The notes beneath the pieces were generated by a model. It was not told the DNA's origin. It saw nothing but the letters and a program-made list of their open reading frames with translations, and made no database searches. Made by a program: the position numbers and the translations under genes. A stretch of DNA of 33,734 nt from positions 3,564-37,297 of the forward strand of contig JAGIBE010000223.1 of assembly GCA_017744495.1 (NCBI GenBank), in the 5' to 3' direction. This document shows, piece by piece, positions 31,137 through 33,734 of the stretch. Source of the stretch: Caulobacter sp. (GTDB lineage: Bacteria; Pseudomonadota; Alphaproteobacteria; Caulobacterales; Caulobacteraceae). How positions within the stretch are numbered: the stretch's first letter is position 1; each line of letters begins with the position of its first letter.

Positions 31137-31283
31137 ATGAAACGCATCCTTTCGACGGCGGCGCTGATGCTGCTGATCTCCGCCTCGGCCGCCTACGCCG
31201 CCGCGCCGGAAGCCGTGACCAAGGCCGTCCAGGCCTGCTGCGCCCTCGGCGCGGCCTGCTGCAACGGCGGTCCGTGCTGCTGA
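31137..31283 (+). CDS. 48-residue secreted peptide with three CC pairs
   Basis: Very small exported protein. The signal peptide is MKRILSTAALMLLISASAAY with probable cleavage after AYA (residue 21), leaving about 27 residues. The mature part is a short helix-like stretch (PEAVTKAVQA) followed by CCALGAACCNGGPCC, so six Cys in the last 15 residues as three vicinal pairs (34-35, 41-42, 47-48), ending the protein. Vicinal Cys pairs are uncommon and bind thiophilic metals such as Cu(I) or Hg(II) or can form strained disulfides. A GGAAA lies upstream of the ATG, and a strong terminator hairpin follows 22 bases after the stop. It may be a metal-scavenging peptide or a peptide precursor; this is inference. 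Confidence 0.75.
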   Translation: MKRILSTAALMLLISASAAYAAAPEAVTKAVQACCALGAACCNGGPCC

Positions 31284-31305
31284 TCTAGCGACAGCACCGG
31301 ACTGG

Positions 31306-31333
31306 GACGCCCGCTCCGAAAGGGGCGGGCGTC
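31306..31333 (+). terminator. Rho-independent-type terminator after the Cys-rich genes
   Basis: GACGCCCGCTCC, a GAAA loop and GGGGCGGGCGTC form a 12-base stem (one wobble-type position) followed by TTCGTGT. It ends the two-gene Cys-rich unit before the EamA gene. Confidence 0.75.
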
Positions 31334-31368
31334 TTCGTGTCCGGGCCCGGGCCTGCTAGACACCGCCC

Positions 31369-32262
31369 ATGTCCCGTCTCCCAGCGTCCGCCGGCCTGCG
31401 CGCCGCTCTCCCCTATGTCTGTCTGGTCGGCGCGATGGTGTCGCTGTGCGCCGGCACCTCGTTCGCCAAGACGCTGTTCCCGCTGGTCGGGGCGCAGGGG
31501 ACCAGCGCCTATCGCGTGGGCTTCTCGGCCCTGATCCTGTGTTTTATCTGGCGGCCATGGCGTATACCCATGACCGGAAAGGACGTCCTGGCCGTGGTCC
31601 GCTACGGCGCGGTCATGGGCGTGATGAACCTCTGCTTCTACATGGCGCTGCGCACCATCCCGCTGGGCCTGGCCATCGCCATCGAGTTCACCGGTCCGCT
31701 GAGCCTGGCGATGATCCATGCGCGCAAGCCCATCCACTTCTTCTGGATCGCCCTGGCGGTGGCGGGCCTGGCCCTGCTGCTGCCGCTGGGCGACGTCAGC
31801 CTGAACCTCGACCTGGTCGGCGTGGCCTTCGCCGCGGCGGCGGGGGTGTGTTGGGCGCTCTATATCGTGGCCGGCCAGCGGACCGGACACCTGCACGGCG
31901 GCCGCTCGGTGGCGCTGGGCATGGCGACGGCGGCCGTGGTGATCGCGCCCTTCGGCCTGGCCAGCGCCGGGGCGTCGCTGCTGAATCCCACCGCCATCGG
32001 CCTGGGCTTGGTGGTGGCGGTGGTGTCCAGCGCCATCCCCTATTCGCTGGAGATGGTCGCCCTGCGCGGCATCTCCAAGCGCAGCTTCGGGGTGATGCTG
32101 AGCCTGGAGCCGGCCGTCGGGGCCCTGGCCGGCCTGGTGGTGCTGCATGAGCACCTGGTCGCCCGCCAGTGGCTGGCCATCGCCTTCGTCATCGCCGCCT
32201 CGGTGGGCACGGTGGTCACCGACCCCCGGCGCGGCCAGACCGAGGCGCCGCTGCACGATTAG
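31369..32262 (+). CDS. EamA/DMT-family exporter, RhtA-like
   Basis: Inner-membrane exporter of 297 residues with ten hydrophobic segments arranged as two EamA repeats (about 14-140 and 150-290). Seen: MVSLCAGTSFAKTLFPLVG in helix 1, TIPLGLAIAIEFTGPLSLAM, and in the second half GVMLSLEPAVGALAGLVVLHE, which is the RhtA-type signature near the end of the second repeat. RhtA exports threonine, homoserine and other amino acids; a similar amino-acid role is likely but not certain. No Shine-Dalgarno is clear before ATG 31369. The gene ends at a strong terminator. Confidence 0.85.
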   Translation: MSRLPASAGLRAALPYVCLVGAMVSLCAGTSFAKTLFPLVGAQGTSAYRVGFSALILCFIWRPWRIPMTGKDVLAVVRYGAVMGVMNLCFYMALRTIPLGLAIAIEFTGPLSLAMIHARKPIHFFWIALAVAGLALLLPLGDVSLNLDLVGVAFAAAAGVCWALYIVAGQRTGHLHGGRSVALGMATAAVVIAPFGLASAGASLLNPTAIGLGLVVAVVSSAIPYSLEMVALRGISKRSFGVMLSLEPAVGALAGLVVLHEHLVARQWLAIAFVIAASVGTVVTDPRRGQTEAPLHD

Positions 32263-32291
32263 GGGCCGCCTCCCCGAGGAGAGGCGGCCCC
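32262..32291 (+). terminator. Terminator hairpin between convergent genes
   Basis: GGGGCCGCCTC (32262-32272) pairs perfectly with GAGGCGGCCCC (32281-32291) over an 8-base loop; the stem starts in the EamA stop codon. It lies 20 bases before the end of the convergent Gln-rich gene and can serve both strands, although no long U-run is present on either side. Confidence 0.7.
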
Positions 32292-32310
32292 GTCTCGCAG
32301 TCGGCGCGGA

Positions 32311-32586
32311 TCAGCGCTGGCCGGTGTCGCCCGGCTGGATGGCGCCGGTGTCGACGCCGCCTTCCAGGCCGCTGTCCAGCGGATCGCGCGTGGCGCGGTC
32401 CAATTCACCGCCATCCTCGCGGCGCTCGCCCTGCTGGTTCTGCTGGCCCGGCGCGTTGCGGGCCGCGTCGTCCTGTTGCTGCTGCGGCGTGCGGGTCTCG
32501 CCCTGCTGGTTCTGCTGGTCGGCCTGGCGGCGCTGGTCGTCGCCCGGTTGCTGCTGCAGGCCTTCGCGGTTGTCGTACTCGCCCAT
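32311..32586 (-). CDS. Gln-rich, disordered hydrophilic protein (probable stress protein)
   Basis: A 91-residue protein with about one fifth Gln and many Asp, Arg and Gly, starting MGEYDNREGLQQQPGDDQRR; runs such as ADQQNQQGE and TPQQQQDD recur. There is no Cys, Trp, Phe or Lys, one Tyr, and no hydrophobic core, so it is expected to be disordered, like hydrophilins that protect cells in drying or osmotic stress. ATG 32586 has AGGGAG upstream. A clean SigT/EcfG promoter (32632-32657) lies 46 bases before it. A longer frame to 33054 is antisense to kup and is rejected. Confidence 0.8.
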   Translation of the reverse strand: MGEYDNREGLQQQPGDDQRRQADQQNQQGETRTPQQQQDDAARNAPGQQNQQGERREDGGELDRATRDPLDSGLEGGVDTGAIQPGDTGQR

Positions 32587-32631
32587 GATCGTCACTCCCT
32601 GATCGCGCCGGAGGCTTCCGGCGGGAAGATC

Positions 32632-32657
32632 AACGAGGGTGGATTGCGAGGCGTTCC
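32632..32657 (-). promoter_or_regulatory. EcfG/SigT general-stress promoter
   Basis: On the minus strand GGAAC is followed by exactly 17 bases and CGTT, the consensus of the alphaproteobacterial general stress sigma factor EcfG (SigT in Caulobacter). Transcription would start near 32625, giving a leader of about 40 bases with a good Shine-Dalgarno before ATG 32586. Confidence 0.8.
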
Positions 32658-32660
32658 TAA

Positions 32661-32702
32661 GTCGAGGGCTCGACAAATCCGTGCGGTAAGTCCGTATACG
32701 GA
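32661..32702. promoter_or_regulatory. Two palindromes in the kup/stress-protein divergent region
   Basis: GTCGAGGGCTCGAC (32661-32674) and TCCGTATACGGA (32691-32702) are perfect palindromes 30 bases apart centre to centre. They lie between the EcfG promoter and kup. CGACA and TATACG here could be part of the kup promoter. Function unknown. Confidence 0.45.
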
Positions 32703-32800
32703 TCTTTATATCTCCTTTATACGCTCGCCCCCGAATCCGCATGGAGCCCTTACGCCGGAGCGGCGTAGGCCGTCGCTCCTTTCGACGGACTCCGGAGCCG

Positions 32801-33734
32801 ATGGCCCATACATCCCCTGACCCCGCCCAGCCGGCCGCCCCCGCGGCCCGGTTCGGCGCCCTGTGGCTCGGCGCTCTGGGGGTGGTGTTCGGCGACATCG
32901 GGACAAGTCCGCTGTATTCGATGCGCGAGGCCCTGGCCCACGCGGGGACCGTGGACCCGCGCCTGGCGGTGTTCGGCGTAGTGTCGCTGGTGTTCTGGGC
33001 CCTGACCCTGGTGGTCACGCTCAAATACGTCGTCATCGTCATGCGGGCCGACAACGGCGGCGAGGGCGGAACCTTGGCCCTGATGGCTCTGGCGCAACGG
33101 GCCCTGAAGAAGCGCTCGGCCTGGCTGCTGCTGCTGGGCGTGGTCGGCGCGGCCCTGTTCTACGGCGACGGCCTGATCACGCCGGCGATCTCGGTGCTGT
33201 CGGCGGTGGAGGGGCTGACGACCGCCCCGGTGATCGGCCACCACTTCGCGCCGTTCGTCCTGCCCCTGGCCGCCGCCATCCTGCTGGGCCTGTTCGCCGT
33301 CCAGGCGCGCGGCACCGAGACCATGGGCAAGGCCTTCGGGCCGATCATGCTGATCTGGTTCCTGGTCCTGGCGGCCCTGGGCCTGCCGCACGTGCTGGCC
33401 CGGCCCGAGATCTTGGCCGCCCTGAGCCCGACCTACGCCGTCAAGCTGCTGGTCGCCGACGGCCCGCTGGGCGTGACCATCCTGGGCAGCGTCTTCCTGT
33501 GTGTGACCGGGGCCGAGGCGCTTTACGCCGACATGGGCCACTTCGGCAAAGCCCCGATCCGCCTGGGCTGGCTGACCGTGGCCCTGCCGTGCCTGATGCT
33601 GAACTATCTGGGGCAGGGCGCCCTGTGCCTGGCCAACCCGGCGGCCATGGCCAACCCGTTCTTCGGCCTGATCCCGCAAGCCTTCTACTGGCCGGTGATC
33701 GTCCTCACGACCCTGGCCACGATCATCGCCAGCC
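32801..33734 (+). CDS. kup: Kup-type potassium uptake transporter (partial, runs off the end)
   Basis: Inner-membrane K+ importer; the first 311 codons are present and the frame is open to the window edge. Seen: FGALWLGALGVVFGDIGTSPLYSMREAL at the start, with the Kup hallmark GDIGTSPLYS (first membrane helix), then RADNGGEGGTLALMALA, GAALFYGDGLITPAISVLSAVEGL and GAEALYADMGHFGK, all conserved Kup blocks. The N-terminal MAHTSPDPAQPAAPAA tail is flexible. GGAG lies four bases before the ATG. It is divergent from the Gln-rich stress gene; both may belong to osmotic adaptation. The rest of the protein (about half) is outside the window. Confidence 0.93.
   Translation, partial: MAHTSPDPAQPAAPAARFGALWLGALGVVFGDIGTSPLYSMREALAHAGTVDPRLAVFGVVSLVFWALTLVVTLKYVVIVMRADNGGEGGTLALMALAQRALKKRSAWLLLLGVVGAALFYGDGLITPAISVLSAVEGLTTAPVIGHHFAPFVLPLAAAILLGLFAVQARGTETMGKAFGPIMLIWFLVLAALGLPHVLARPEILAALSPTYAVKLLVADGPLGVTILGSVFLCVTGAEALYADMGHFGKAPIRLGWLTVALPCLMLNYLGQGALCLANPAAMANPFFGLIPQAFYWPVIVLTTLATIIAS

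Noticed and set aside
31137..31283. The 48-residue Cys peptide as a bufferin or methanobactin precursor
   Set aside because: No modifying enzyme (DUF692/MbnB type) is adjacent and the Cys pattern differs from what I know of those families. Kept as an unassigned metal or redox peptide instead.
32587..33054. N-terminal extension of the Gln-rich protein, and the 309-residue frame at 32750-33679 on the minus strand
   Set aside because: Both run antisense through kup. The short version has its own Shine-Dalgarno and an EcfG-type promoter.

Overview
The window is GC-rich, densely coded DNA that looks like a chromosomal segment of an alphaproteobacterium of the Caulobacter/Phenylobacterium type. 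The grounds are very high GC with GC-ending codons, a TonB-dependent receptor next to a TPR-sulfotransferase, many TetR regulators, a textbook EcfG/SigT-type stress promoter, and large numbers of palindromic intergenic repeats. This placement is inference from content; no marker gene is present. No tRNA, rRNA, CRISPR array, transposase or phage gene was seen, and no gene-free stretch exceeds 300 bases.

Layout. (1) 35-8982, + strand: a polyamine uptake and breakdown cluster. Two ABC permeases (PotH, PotI) and an ATPase (PotG) are followed by a PuuD/SpuA-type glutamine amidotransferase, a SpuC-type putrescine aminotransferase, a VapBC toxin-antitoxin pair, a PuuA/SpuB-type gamma-glutamylpolyamine synthetase and a PuuB-type FAD oxidase. 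Putrescine would be imported, gamma-glutamylated, oxidised or transaminated, and the gamma-glutamyl group removed. The binding protein and aldehyde dehydrogenase are not in the window. (2) 9217-13727: TPR-sulfotransferase and TonB-dependent receptor. (3) 13934-16627: APC amino-acid/polyamine transporter and an exported amidohydrolase, joined by a strong 15-bp inverted repeat that would mask the second gene's start. (4) 16877-17843: three small proteins. (5) 18000-21747, - strand: BetI-like TetR regulator, Rieske oxygenase and phytoene-desaturase-like FAD oxidoreductase. (6) 22001-23293: glutathione transferase and divergent TetR regulator with paired operators. (7) 23473-28749: RND efflux pump, lipoprotein adaptor and divergent TetR regulator. 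(8) 28809-33734: a small acidic protein, an orphan GIY-YIG nuclease, an alpha/beta-hydrolase lipoprotein, two tiny secreted cysteine-rich proteins, an EamA exporter, a Gln-rich disordered protein under a SigT-type promoter, and a partial Kup potassium transporter.

The most striking feature is the repeats. Fourteen elements of about 125-170 bp in four sequence families (A: seven copies; B: three; C: three; D: one) fill the gaps between genes. Each is built from two outer palindromes in inverted orientation around an inner region. In A, B and C the inner hairpins differ in sequence between copies but keep perfect or near-perfect pairing. Several elements have become part of neighbouring genes: they supply stop codons (puuD, betI-like), a Shine-Dalgarno (puuB), or both the start codon and Shine-Dalgarno (efflux adaptor). 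In the catabolic half of the polyamine cluster every gene junction is occupied by a different inserted unit. The other candidate for an undescribed system is the pair of secreted Cys-rich proteins at 30775-31283, one of which is a 48-residue precursor ending in three CC pairs.
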